Positions 1-7,344 of a stretch of DNA of 24,710 nucleotides are shown here, in pieces. The stretch comes from Tardiphaga sp. (GTDB lineage: Bacteria; Pseudomonadota; Alphaproteobacteria; Rhizobiales; Xanthobacteraceae), in the NCBI GenBank assembly GCA_014377915.1, contig JACMOT010000377.1:1-24710 (forward strand). Reading direction: 5' to 3'. Position numbers and translations under genes: made by a program. The notes below the pieces were generated by a model. It was given only the letters and a program-made list of their open reading frames with translations, did not search any database and had not been told where the DNA came from. Numbering within the stretch: the stretch's first letter is position 1; every line of letters begins with the position of its first letter.

Positions 1-696
1 AAGAAGATCAACCTGACGCTGATGGCCAATCGCGTCACCGCCTTCATCGGCCCGTCGGGCTGCGGCAAGTCCACGCTGCTGCGCATCTTCAACCGCATGT
101 ACGACCTCTATCCCGGCCAGCGTGCCGAGGGTCAGGTCATGCTCGACAGCCAGAACGTGCTCGATCCGAAGCTGGATCTCAACCTGCTGCGCGCCCGCGT
201 CGGCATGGTGTTCCAGAAGCCGACGCCGTTCCCGATGACCATCTATGAGAACATCGCCTTCGGTGTCCGGCTTTACGAAAAAATCTCCAAGTCGGAGATG
301 GATGGCCGTGTCGAGAAGGCGCTGCGCAGCGGCGCGTTGTGGAACGAGGTCAAGGACAAGCTGAACGCCTCGGGCCTCAGCCTGTCAGGTGGCCAGCAGC
401 AACGCCTGTGCATCGCCCGCACCATCGCGGTGCGGCCGGAAGTAATCCTGTTCGACGAGCCGTGCTCGGCGCTGGATCCGATCTCGACCGCCAAGATCGA
501 GGAACTGATCGACGAGTTGAAGGAAGAGTACACGATCGCGATCGTCACCCATAACATGCAGCAGGCCGCCCGCGTCTCGGAGTCCACGGCTTTCATGTAT
601 CTCGGCGAGTTGATCGAATTTGGTCCGACCAACAAGATCTTCACCTCACCGAACGATCGCCGTACCCAGGATTACATCACCGGCCGCTTCGGCTGA
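1..696 (+). CDS. pstB: Phosphate ABC transporter ATP-binding protein PstB (5' partial)
   Basis: This is the ATPase subunit of the high-affinity phosphate importer PstSCAB, acting at the cytoplasmic face of the inner membrane. The reading frame is open from base 1, so the true start lies upstream; the ATG at 22 is internal. Visible motifs are Walker [10 protein letters not shown] (bases 49-75), signature LSGGQQQR (about 382-405), Walker B ILFDEP followed by SALDP, and the switch histidine in THNMQQA. The ending TGRFG is typical of PstB. It is followed 25 bases later by phoU and then phoB, the usual alphaproteobacterial phosphate-regulon order, so the rest of pstSCA is expected to the left. PhoB~P control from a Pho box upstream of pstS is likely from family knowledge but lies outside the window. 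Confidence 0.97.
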   Translation, partial: KKINLTLMANRVTAFIGPSGCGKSTLLRIFNRMYDLYPGQRAEGQVMLDSQNVLDPKLDLNLLRARVGMVFQKPTPFPMTIYENIAFGVRLYEKISKSEMDGRVEKALRSGALWNEVKDKLNASGLSLSGGQQQRLCIARTIAVRPEVILFDEPCSALDPISTAKIEELIDELKEEYTIAIVTHNMQQAARVSESTAFMYLGELIEFGPTNKIFTSPNDRRTQDYITGRFG

Positions 697-721
697 CGCG
701 TTTATCGCGGGAGGAATAACC

Positions 722-1432
722 ATGGCTTTCGAACACACCACCAAGGCCTTCGACGGCGACCTGCAGGAACTCACCCGTCTGGTCGCCGAAATGGGCGGGC
801 TTGCCGAACGACAGATCACGGAGTCCGTCGATGCGCTGGTGCGCCGCGATATCGTGCTGGGTGCCAAGGTGGCCGCCGCCGATCAGGAGATCGACCAGCT
901 GCAGCGGGTCATTGAGGAGCGCGCGGTGCTAACCATCGCGCGGCGCCAGCCGATGGCGGTGGATCTGCGCGAGATCGTCGGCGCCATGCGCGTCGCCACC
1001 GATCTGGAGCGGATTGGTGATCTTGCCAAGAACATGGGCAAGCGCGTCGCGTCGCTGGACAGCGACTTTCATCCGCTGAAGCTGATCCGCGGCCTCGAGC
1101 ACATGACCGAACTGGTGCGGTCACAGGTCAAGGCGGTGCTCGATGCCTATGCCGCGCATGATCTGCCGGCCGCCATGGTGGTGTGGAAGGGCGACGAGGA
1201 AATCGACGCCATCTGCACTTCGCTGTTCCGCGAATTGCTGACCTACATGATGGAGGATCCGCGCAATATCAGTTTCTGCATCCATTTGATGTTCTGCGCC
1301 AAAAACATCGAGCGGATCGGTGATCACGCCACCAACATCGCGGAAACCGTCTTCTACATGATCGAGGGACAGGCGATCCTCGACAAGCGCCCGAAGGGCG
1401 ACATGACCACCTTCGCGAACGCCCCCCTCTGA
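722..1432 (+). CDS. phoU: Phosphate signalling regulator PhoU
   Basis: PhoU connects the Pst transporter to the PhoR sensor kinase and is needed to switch off the Pho regulon when phosphate is plentiful. The protein has 236 residues, the usual PhoU length, and consists of two helical repeats. Both repeats show the family's metal-binding signature: ATDLERIGDLAKNM in the first half and AKNIERIGDHATNIAE in the second. The start at 722 (MAFEHTTKAFD) is chosen because GGGAGGAA stands 8 bases upstream and the N-terminus matches the family. The frame is open further upstream, but that part overlaps pstB and is not PhoU-like. The gene lies between pstB and phoB and is probably cotranscribed with both. 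Confidence 0.97.
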   Translation: MAFEHTTKAFDGDLQELTRLVAEMGGLAERQITESVDALVRRDIVLGAKVAAADQEIDQLQRVIEERAVLTIARRQPMAVDLREIVGAMRVATDLERIGDLAKNMGKRVASLDSDFHPLKLIRGLEHMTELVRSQVKAVLDAYAAHDLPAAMVVWKGDEEIDAICTSLFRELLTYMMEDPRNISFCIHLMFCAKNIERIGDHATNIAETVFYMIEGQAILDKRPKGDMTTFANAPL

Positions 1433-1498
1433 AAACATATTTCGCAGAACGGGCATCCGGTTTGACGACCGGGACACGCTGACTGAAAAGGTATCAAT

Positions 1499-2203
1499 AT
1501 GAACGCGCGCATCCTGGTGGTCGAAGATGAAGAAGCGCTTACCACGCTGCTGCGCTACAATCTCGATGCCGAAGGCTATGAGGTCGAGACGGTCGCCCGG
1601 GGGGACGACGCCGACACCCGATTGAAAGAGCGGGTGCCTGATCTGGTGGTGCTGGACTGGATGCTGCCCGGCCTGTCCGGCATCGAACTGTGTCGCCGGC
1701 TGCGCGCGCGGCCGGAAACCAAGGCGCTGCCGATCATCATGCTGACCGCCCGCGGCGAGGAAAGCGAACGCGTCCGCGGCCTCGCCACCGGCGCCGACGA
1801 CTATATCGTCAAACCGTTCTCGGTGCCGGAGCTGCTCGCGCGTGTGAAGGGTCTATTGCGGCGCGCGGCGCCGGAACGTCTCGCCACCATTCTGGCGTTC
1901 GGCGATATCGAACTCGACCGTGACAAGCGTCGCGTGGTGCGGTCAGGTCGTCCGATCGACCTCGGTCCGACCGAATATCGCTTGCTGGAATTCTTCCTGG
2001 AGCATCCCGGCCGCGTGTTCAGCCGCGAGCAACTGCTCGACAGCGTCTGGGGCCGCGACATCTATATCGACGAGCGTACCGTGGACGTTCACATCGGTCG
2101 CTTGCGAAAACTGCTCAATCCCGGCGGCGAGATCGACCCGATCCGCACCGTCCGCGGTGCCGGCTACGCGCTGGATGACCGGTTCGACAAGGCGGCGGAG
2201 TAG
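1499..2203 (+). CDS. phoB: Phosphate regulon response regulator PhoB
   Basis: This is an OmpR/PhoB-type response regulator of 234 residues. The receiver domain (about 1-120) has the acidic pair E9-D10, phosphoacceptor D53 in LVVLDWMLP, T83 and K105 in VKPF. A winged-helix DNA-binding domain follows (about 130-228), with TEYRLLEFFLEHPGRVFSR and the recognition region ERTVDVHIGRLRKLL. When phosphorylated by PhoR under phosphate limitation, it activates Pho-box promoters. The position right after pstB-phoU separates it from other OmpR-family members. An AAAGG sequence sits 8 bases before the ATG. No phoR lies downstream; in relatives the kinase gene is usually upstream of pstS. Confidence 0.96.
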   Translation: MNARILVVEDEEALTTLLRYNLDAEGYEVETVARGDDADTRLKERVPDLVVLDWMLPGLSGIELCRRLRARPETKALPIIMLTARGEESERVRGLATGADDYIVKPFSVPELLARVKGLLRRAAPERLATILAFGDIELDRDKRRVVRSGRPIDLGPTEYRLLEFFLEHPGRVFSREQLLDSVWGRDIYIDERTVDVHIGRLRKLLNPGGEIDPIRTVRGAGYALDDRFDKAAE

Positions 2204-2226
2204 GACGTTAGCGACGGCCTCTCGAC

Positions 2227-2320
2227 CGTCATTGCGAGGAGCCCTTGCGACGAAGCAATCCAGTTCTTGCCGAGCTTGGGCCCTCTGGATTGCCGCGTCG
2301 CTTCGCTCCTCGCAATGACG
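2227..2320. repeat. Palindromic intergenic repeat element
   Basis: This is a 94-base imperfect palindrome. The outer arms CGTCATTGCGAGGAGC (2227-2242) and GCTCCTCGCAATGACG (2305-2320) are exact complements. The inner arms around CGACGAAGCAATCCAG and CTGGATTGCCGCGTCG match with two mismatches. Read on the minus strand it encodes the string RHCEERSDAAIQ, a spurious peptide familiar from many Bradyrhizobium-type annotations, which identifies it as a dispersed MITE- or REP-like repeat. It sits between convergent phoB and gcrA and could fold as RNA from either side. I see only one full copy in the window. Confidence 0.88.
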
Positions 2321-2350
2321 ACGGAAAATGCAGAGGTCAGCTCTCAAACA

Positions 2351-2379
2351 ACAATGCCCGGCTCATCGCCGGGCATTGT
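2351..2379 (-). terminator. Terminator hairpin between convergent phoB and gcrA
   Basis: A perfect 12-bp stem ACAATGCCCGGC / GCCGGGCATTGT closes a 5-base loop. It starts 22 bases past the gcrA stop. On the minus strand the stem is followed by TGTTTG, on the plus strand by GTCTTACTTG, so the U-tract is modest either way. It probably ends gcrA transcription and may also stop read-through from phoB. Confidence 0.7.
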
Positions 2380-2400
2380 GTCTTACTTGATTGTTGCCGT

Positions 2401-2916
2401 TTATCGCAGCGGCTTCGGCGCCTGACGGCGACGGTCGGAGGCCGGCTGATAGGCGATGCGCGAGTGGTGCGCGCAATAGGGTAGGCTCTGCAGCGCCTTG
2501 CCGCCGCAGAAATAGAATTCCGAGCTCGACGGATCGCCGATCGGCCAATGGCAGGTGGCTTCGTTGAGTTCCACCAGCGTCAGGCGTTGGCTCATCGGCA
2601 CCACATTGTCATAGGTGATGGGGTCTGGCTCCATCTCGACTTCGTAGTTGTGGGCCAGAGCGGTGTTGCCACGCGCCACCGGGCGTGACATCCGCACCAT
2701 CTGTTGCGCGGGACGCGTCTTGCGCGGCCGCGGCGCTGCCGAGGATGGGCTCTTGGCGCGGCCGGAAAGACCCAGCCGATGCACCTTGCCGATCACGGCA
2801 TTGCGCGTCACATTGCCCAGCTCAGCGGCGATCTGGCTGGCCGACAGGCCGCCTTCCCACAGTTTCTTCAATTGCTCGACGCGATCGTCGGTCCATGTCA
2901 TTACCGTCATCGCCAT
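2401..2916 (-). CDS. gcrA: GcrA family cell-cycle regulator
   Basis: GcrA is an alphaproteobacterial transcription factor that binds sigma70 holoenzyme and activates promoters carrying CcrM-methylated GANTC sites, driving early cell-cycle genes. The protein is 171 residues. It has the diagnostic N-terminal block TWTDDRVEQLKKLW, then LSASQIAAELG, then TRNAVIGKVHRLGLSGR. A basic proline/alanine linker and a conserved C-terminal block follow (TCHWPIGDP, FCGGKALQSLPYCAHHSRIAYQP), which in the family contacts sigma70. Three in-frame ATGs lie close together (2916, 2910, 2901). GAAGGG just upstream favours 2916 or 2910, whereas homologues usually begin at the MTWT methionine (2901). The upstream gap contains five GANTC sites. 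Confidence 0.95.
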   Translation of the reverse strand: MAMTVMTWTDDRVEQLKKLWEGGLSASQIAAELGNVTRNAVIGKVHRLGLSGRAKSPSSAAPRPRKTRPAQQMVRMSRPVARGNTALAHNYEVEMEPDPITYDNVVPMSQRLTLVELNEATCHWPIGDPSSSEFYFCGGKALQSLPYCAHHSRIAYQPASDRRRQAPKPLR

Positions 2917-2984
2917 TTTCCCTTCGTTCGCGCCGGCTCGGAGGCAGCGCTGCGACCTGGGGTCGACAAAAACATCCGTAGTCA

Positions 2985-3198
2985 GAATCCCTTAGCGCTC
3001 GCCGGGCGCGATAATTGCGACCGGGCGTTTACGCCACGCACAAGACTAAAGGATCAAACTGCCGCACGAGATGTCGTACCCGACAGCCGAAAAGCTACAA
3101 TATGCCGTGACTCGTCCGCAAGAGTCGGTCAGGCCGCGTCCACATGCTTCTACAAATAAACCAGCAAAATCGGCTTTTTCTGCGACTCGCTGTGACTC
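2985..3198. promoter_or_regulatory. Cluster of five GANTC (CcrM) sites in the gcrA-argD gap
   Basis: GAATC at 2985, GACTC at 3109, GAGTC at 3122, and GACTC at 3184 and 3194 lie within 214 bases of the 437-base gap between divergent gcrA and argD. GANTC is the CcrM methylation target and the binding context of GcrA in alphaproteobacteria. The location beside gcrA suggests methylation-dependent control of gcrA, argD or both. I could not place a convincing gcrA promoter. The rest of this gap holds only the promoter and hairpin at 3216-3285. Confidence 0.6.
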
Positions 3199-3215
3199 GG
3201 AAGACGCATGTTAGG

Positions 3216-3243
3216 TTGACAGTCATCACCGCACACATAGAAT
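3216..3243 (+). promoter_or_regulatory. Sigma70-type promoter upstream of argD
   Basis: A perfect -35 TTGACA (3216-3221), a 16-base spacer and a -10 TAGAAT (3238-3243, five of six matches) make a near-consensus promoter. The expected start of transcription is around 3250, at the first bases of the hairpin at 3251. It points at argD, whose start is about 100 bases further on. Confidence 0.65.
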
Positions 3244-3250
3244 AATGACC

Positions 3251-3285
3251 ACGTGCCGCCTGGAAAGGCGGCACGTTTCGTTTTT
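3251..3285 (+). terminator. Terminator-like hairpin in the argD leader
   Basis: A perfect 10-bp stem ACGTGCCGCC / GGCGGCACGT with loop TGGAAA is followed by TTCGTTTTT, the shape of a strong intrinsic terminator on the plus strand. No plus-strand gene precedes it. The promoter at 3216-3243 would start transcription at its first base. It may attenuate argDF, end a very short RNA, or protect the 5' end of the messenger. Confidence 0.65.
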
Positions 3286-3353
3286 GGGGTCTGCTGTCCG
3301 CCGGCGCGCGAGCACTATTGGACAGGCCCCCGAACTTTTCGATCGGACTGGTT

Positions 3354-4565
3354 ATGACCAAGAGTGCAAGCCCTTCTCATCTGCTTCCCGTATTTGCCCG
3401 GGCGGATCTCGCCTTCGAGCGTGGCGAAGGCGCATGGCTGATTGGAACCAATGGCGAGCGCTATCTCGACTTTACCAGCGGCGTTGCCGTCAACGCGCTC
3501 GGCCATGCCCATCCGCATCTGGTCACCGCGCTGCAGGAGCAGGCCACCAAGCTGTGGCACATGTCGAACCTGTTCAAGAGCCCGGACGGCGAGCGGCTGG
3601 CCGCGCGACTATGCGAGCAGAGTTTTGCCGACTATGTGTTCTTCGCCAATTCCGGCGCCGAGGCGATGGAATGCGCGCTGAAGGTGACCCGGCATTATCA
3701 CTTCTCCAAGGGCCATCCCGAGCGCAGCCGGATCATCACCTTCGAGGGCGCGTTTCATGGCCGCACGCTTGGCACGCTGGCCGCGACCGGTTCGGCCAAA
3801 TATCTCGAAGGCTACGGCGCGCCGCTTGACGGCTTCGACCAGGTGCCGCTCGGCGACATCGAGGCGGTGAAGCAGGCGATCGGCCCGCTGACAGCCGGCA
3901 TCCTGATCGAGCCGCTGCAGGGCGAGGGCGGCGTCCGCGCCCCGGCCAATGCCTTCTTCGGTGCGTTACGCGACCTCTGCGACGAGCACGGCATCCTGCT
4001 GGTGTTCGACGAGGTGCAGACCGGCATGGGGCGCACCGGCGAGTTGTTCGCCTATCAGCGCATTGGCGTGACGCCCGACGTGATGTCGTTGGCCAAGGCG
4101 CTCGGCGGCGGTTCCCCGATCGGCCCCTGTCTGGTAAGCGCGGAAGCCGCCGCCGGCATGGCGCCGGGCTCGCACGGCTCGACCTTCGGCGGCAACCCGC
4201 TGGCGATCGCGGCAGCCAGCGCGGTGCTCGACGTGATGCTGAAGCCCGGCTTCTTCGATCACGTCAAGAAAATGTCGCTGCTGCTGAAGCAGAAGCTGGC
4301 CTCCGCCGTGGATCGTTTCCCTGGCGTCGTCAGTGAAGTGCGTGGCGAAGGCCTGCTGATCGGCCTCAAGGCGGTCGTGCCGTCCGGCGATCTGGTGGCC
4401 GCCTTGCGCGATGCCAAGCTGCTGACCGTCGGTGCCGGCGACAATGTGGTGCGCTTCCTGCCGCCGTTGATCGTCACCGCGGCCGAGATCGATGAGGCTG
4501 TGCAGCGGCTGGAACAGGCCTGCATCGCGCTGTCTGCCGCCGATCGCACGCAGGGAGCGGCGTGA
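3354..4565 (+). CDS. argD: Acetylornithine aminotransferase ArgD
   Basis: This PLP-dependent class III aminotransferase interconverts N-acetylglutamate semialdehyde and N-acetylornithine in arginine synthesis, and in many bacteria also serves the matching step of lysine synthesis. It has 403 residues from the chosen start. Motifs include [42 protein letters not shown], and K248 in SLAKALGGG as the PLP lysine, then [11 protein letters not shown]. The frame is open from 3318, but homologues align from [19 protein letters not shown], so 3354 is preferred; no strong ribosome site stands before either. The stop codon overlaps the argF ATG by one base, which implies translational coupling. Confidence 0.95.
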   Translation: MTKSASPSHLLPVFARADLAFERGEGAWLIGTNGERYLDFTSGVAVNALGHAHPHLVTALQEQATKLWHMSNLFKSPDGERLAARLCEQSFADYVFFANSGAEAMECALKVTRHYHFSKGHPERSRIITFEGAFHGRTLGTLAATGSAKYLEGYGAPLDGFDQVPLGDIEAVKQAIGPLTAGILIEPLQGEGGVRAPANAFFGALRDLCDEHGILLVFDEVQTGMGRTGELFAYQRIGVTPDVMSLAKALGGGSPIGPCLVSAEAAAGMAPGSHGSTFGGNPLAIAAASAVLDVMLKPGFFDHVKKMSLLLKQKLASAVDRFPGVVSEVRGEGLLIGLKAVVPSGDLVAALRDAKLLTVGAGDNVVRFLPPLIVTAAEIDEAVQRLEQACIALSAADRTQGAA

Positions 4566-5491
4566 TGAGTACGTCGTTGCGCCACTTCCTCGACCTTAGC
4601 GCGCTTCCGACCGCCGAGCTTCGCAACATGCTCGACGCTGGCCTCGCGATGAAGGCGAAGCTGAAGGGCAATGCCAAGCTCGACCGGCCGCTTGAAAACA
4701 AGACGCTGGCGATGATTTTCGAAAAGCCTTCGACGCGCACCCGGGTATCGTTCGAGGTCGGCATGCGCCAGCTCGGTGGCGAAGTGGTGATGCTGACCGG
4801 CGCCGAAATGCAGCTTGGTCGCGGCGAGACGATCGCCGATACCGCGCGCGTGCTGTCGCGCTTTGTCGACATCATCATGATCCGGATCCTGAACCACGAC
4901 TCGCTGATGGAGCTGGCGAACAACGCCACGGTGCCGGTCATCAACGGCCTGACGCGGTTCTCGCATCCGTGTCAGGTGATGGCCGATCTGATGACGTTCG
5001 AGGAACATCGCGGCCCGATCAAGGGCCGCACCATTGCCTGGACCGGCGACGACAACAACGTGCTGATGTCGTGGGCCCACGCCGCCGAGCGCTTCCAGTT
5101 CAAGCTCAACATCGCCACGCCGCCGGAACTGGCGCCGAAGAAGCCGTTCAAGGACTGGGTCAAGGCCACCAATGCGCCGATCACCTTCAGCAACGATCCG
5201 GACGCTATGGTGAAAGGTGCCGACTGCGTCGTCACCGATACCTGGGTGTCAATGGGCGACAAGGACGGCGAGACTCGTCACAATCTGCTGAAGCCCTACC
5301 AGGTCAATGCGCGGCTGATGGCACTGGCCAAGCCGGACGCAATCTTCATGCACTGCCTGCCGGCGCATCGCGGCGAGGAGGTAACCGACGAGGTGATAGA
5401 CGGTCCGCAATCGGTGGTGTTCGATGAGGCCGAAAATCGCCTGCATGCGCAAAAGGGCATTCTGGCCTGGTGCCTTCACGCGGTGGCGTAA
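4565..5491 (+). CDS. argF: Ornithine carbamoyltransferase
   Basis: The enzyme transfers the carbamoyl group of carbamoyl phosphate to ornithine, giving citrulline. It has 308 residues. The carbamoyl-phosphate site STRT is at 56-59, the second substrate motif HPCQ at 134-137, the ornithine-side SMG loop at 229-231 (DTWVSMG), and HCLP at 263-266. AGGGAG lies 6 bases before the ATG at 4565. A GTG at 4562 is also in frame but less likely. It is coupled to argD, giving an argDF unit. Aspartate carbamoyltransferase is excluded by the SMG and HCLP motifs. Confidence 0.97.
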   Translation: MSTSLRHFLDLSALPTAELRNMLDAGLAMKAKLKGNAKLDRPLENKTLAMIFEKPSTRTRVSFEVGMRQLGGEVVMLTGAEMQLGRGETIADTARVLSRFVDIIMIRILNHDSLMELANNATVPVINGLTRFSHPCQVMADLMTFEEHRGPIKGRTIAWTGDDNNVLMSWAHAAERFQFKLNIATPPELAPKKPFKDWVKATNAPITFSNDPDAMVKGADCVVTDTWVSMGDKDGETRHNLLKPYQVNARLMALAKPDAIFMHCLPAHRGEEVTDEVIDGPQSVVFDEAENRLHAQKGILAWCLHAVA

Positions 5492-5601
5492 GGCTCTGTC
5501 ATCGCGGCAAGCGAGCGAAAGCCCGGAGCCATGCACGCTATCGCCTTGTTGATAAAAGACGGGCGCCGCCTGCGGGTTCGGCACTGGCTCGGAGGGTATG
5601 G

Positions 5602-5641
5602 GTCCCGGGTCGGCGTTAGATGGTGCTCGCTGGCCCGGGAC
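5602..5641. repeat. Short inverted repeat between argF and hslO
   Basis: The exact 8-base arms GTCCCGGG (5602-5609) and CCCGGGAC (5634-5641) are separated by 24 bases. The argF-hslO gap (about 215 bases) contains no gene I can support. The arms resemble those of the hairpin at 10363-10405 (CCGTCCCGG / CCGGGACGG), so both may derive from one small repeat family. A factor-independent terminator is unlikely, since no T-run follows. Confidence 0.45.
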
Positions 5642-5706
5642 GACAGACCCACTTTTCCCCGCATCCGGGGTTTCCATTGTCCGCCAGCGCCCCCAGATAG
5701 AGTCGC

Positions 5707-6708
5707 ATGATCACGCATTCTCCCGATCCGACCTTCCCGCCCGACCTCCCCATTCGTGCCCCGTCGGCGATTCCGATCGACGACGCGGTGGAGCCGTTCG
5801 AAGTCGCGGCGCTCGACCTGCGCGGCCGGCTGACCCGGCTTGGGCCTGCGCTCGACGAATTGCTCAACAAACACGACTATCCCGCACCAGTCGCAAAACT
5901 GCTCGGCGAGGCGATCGTGCTGACCACCTTGCTCGGTTCGGCGCTGAAATTCGACGGCCGATTCATCCTGCAGACCCAGACCGATGGTCCCGTGTCGCTG
6001 ATGATCGTCGATTTTCAGGCGCCCGACCGGATGCGGGCCTATGCCCGCTTTGACGAAAAGCGGCTGGCGCCCGGCCTCGATTCCGCGGCGCTACTCGGCA
6101 AGGGGCATCTGGCCATGACCGTCGATCAGGGCCCGGACATGAGTCGCTACCAAGGGCTGGTGGCGCTGGACGGTGGTACGCTCGAAGATGCCGCCCATGA
6201 ATATTTCCTGCGCTCCGAGCAGATCCCGACCCGGGTCCGGCTGGCGGTCGGTGAGGAGTGGCGCGGCGGCGAAGGCGGCCCGAAGCGCCGCTGGCGCGCC
6301 GGCGGCATGCTGCTTCAGTTCCTGCCGAAGGCACCGGACCGCGCCCAGCGCGATCTGTCGCCCGGCGATGCGCCGGATGGCATCGAGATCGACGAAGCGC
6401 CGGAGGATGATGCGTGGGTCGAAGGCCAGTCGCTGATGGCCACCGTCCAGGATGTCGAACTGATCGACCCTGATCTGTCCGGGGAACGGCTGCTATATCG
6501 GCTGTTTCATGAGCGCGGCGTGCGCGTCTTCGCGCCGTTGCCGCTGCGGGCGCAATGCTCGTGCTCCCGCGATGCGGTATCCGGCATGCTGAACAGTTTC
6601 GAACCGCAAGACCGCGCCGATATGGTCAAGGACGGCAAGGTGGTGGTGACCTGCGAGTTCTGCAGTTCGGTCTACGAGTTTACCCCGGCCGAGGCCGGGG
6701 TAGTTTAG
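5707..6708 (+). CDS. hslO: Redox-regulated chaperone Hsp33 (HslO)
   Basis: Hsp33 is a cytoplasmic holdase that becomes active when oxidation releases zinc from its C-terminal cysteines. The protein has 333 residues. The zinc switch is complete: C284-x-C286 and C316-x-x-C319 (QCSCSRD and CEFCSSVYEF). The N-terminal core contains EAIVLTTLLGSALKFDGRFILQTQTDGPV in recognisable form (about 60-95). The N-terminus carries a proline-rich extension of about 30 residues before FEVAALDLRGR, common in this group. The start at 5707 lacks a good ribosome site. The last codons form the arms of a hairpin (6681-6702). Many relatives place hslO next to argF, as here. Confidence 0.95.
   Translation: MITHSPDPTFPPDLPIRAPSAIPIDDAVEPFEVAALDLRGRLTRLGPALDELLNKHDYPAPVAKLLGEAIVLTTLLGSALKFDGRFILQTQTDGPVSLMIVDFQAPDRMRAYARFDEKRLAPGLDSAALLGKGHLAMTVDQGPDMSRYQGLVALDGGTLEDAAHEYFLRSEQIPTRVRLAVGEEWRGGEGGPKRRWRAGGMLLQFLPKAPDRAQRDLSPGDAPDGIEIDEAPEDDAWVEGQSLMATVQDVELIDPDLSGERLLYRLFHERGVRVFAPLPLRAQCSCSRDAVSGMLNSFEPQDRADMVKDGKVVVTCEFCSSVYEFTPAEAGVV
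6681..6702. terminator. Hairpin embedded in the end of hslO, facing apaG
   Basis: The perfect 10-base arms TACCCCGGCC (6681-6690) and GGCCGGGGTA (6693-6702) lie inside the last hslO codons and finish 6 bases before its stop. They are 20 bases past the apaG stop on the opposite strand. The flanking T-tracts are short on both sides, so this is a plausible but not textbook shared terminator. Confidence 0.5.
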
Positions 6709-6721
6709 TCAAGGCCGTCGC

Positions 6722-7117
6722 CTAATTCAGCGTCCGCTGGTTTTCGGGGCCGTCCAGCGAAAAGGCCGGGACGTCGATCTCGAACGGTTCGCCGGTCTCG
6801 GTGGTCACCATCTGGTAGGTGCCTGCCATAAAGCCGGAGGCCGTCGGCAGCGGCACCTTGCTGGTATATTCGAAGCGCTCCCCGGGAGCGAGCACCGGCT
6901 GCTCGCCGACCACGCCCTCACCGCGCACTTCCTGCATCCGGCCCGACGCGTCGGTAATGATCCAGTGCCGGGTCTTTAGCTGCACGGTCTCGGCGCCGGA
7001 ATTGGTGATCACCACCGTGTAGGACCAGAAAAACTGGCGTTTCTCGAGCGACGAGCGTTCCGGCAGGAAGCTCGGCTCGACGGTGACTTCGATCTGACGG
7101 GTTACGGCGCGATACAT
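6722..7117 (-). CDS. apaG: ApaG family protein (Co2+/Mg2+ efflux protein ApaG)
   Basis: The protein is a single ApaG/DUF525 fibronectin-III-like domain of 131 residues, the usual length. Diagnostic segments are YTVVITNSG, VQLKTRHWIITDASGRMQEVRGEGVVGEQPVLAPGE (split by the typical turns), FEYTSKVPL and SGFMAGTYQM. Family members are linked genetically to cobalt and magnesium handling, but the biochemical role is unsettled. It is convergent with hslO, and their stops are 13 bases apart. No clear ribosome site precedes the ATG at 7117. Confidence 0.94.
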   Translation of the reverse strand: MYRAVTRQIEVTVEPSFLPERSSLEKRQFFWSYTVVITNSGAETVQLKTRHWIITDASGRMQEVRGEGVVGEQPVLAPGERFEYTSKVPLPTASGFMAGTYQMVTTETGEPFEIDVPAFSLDGPENQRTLN

Positions 7118-7344
7118 GGCAGTTTAATCGTCCAAAATGCGCCAGGATCAAAGCGAAAAGCGAAGGCGGCTTCAAATCGGGCGGTTTTTCGTGGTGGTAT
7201 CGCCGTTTCAACATAGTTCGGGCATAACTTCGGTAACTGCGTCTTATCCGCGAACAGCCCTTTTGCAAATAGATTGCATCTTTGGGTTGATTTTTTTATT
7301 CGTTACACGCGACTTTGCGAGTCGACCTGTTTTGAGCGGTGAAA

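Noticed and set aside
4259..5080. Minus-strand ORF of 273 codons across the argD-argF junction
   Set aside because: Histidine- and arginine-rich low-complexity translation opposite two certain genes.
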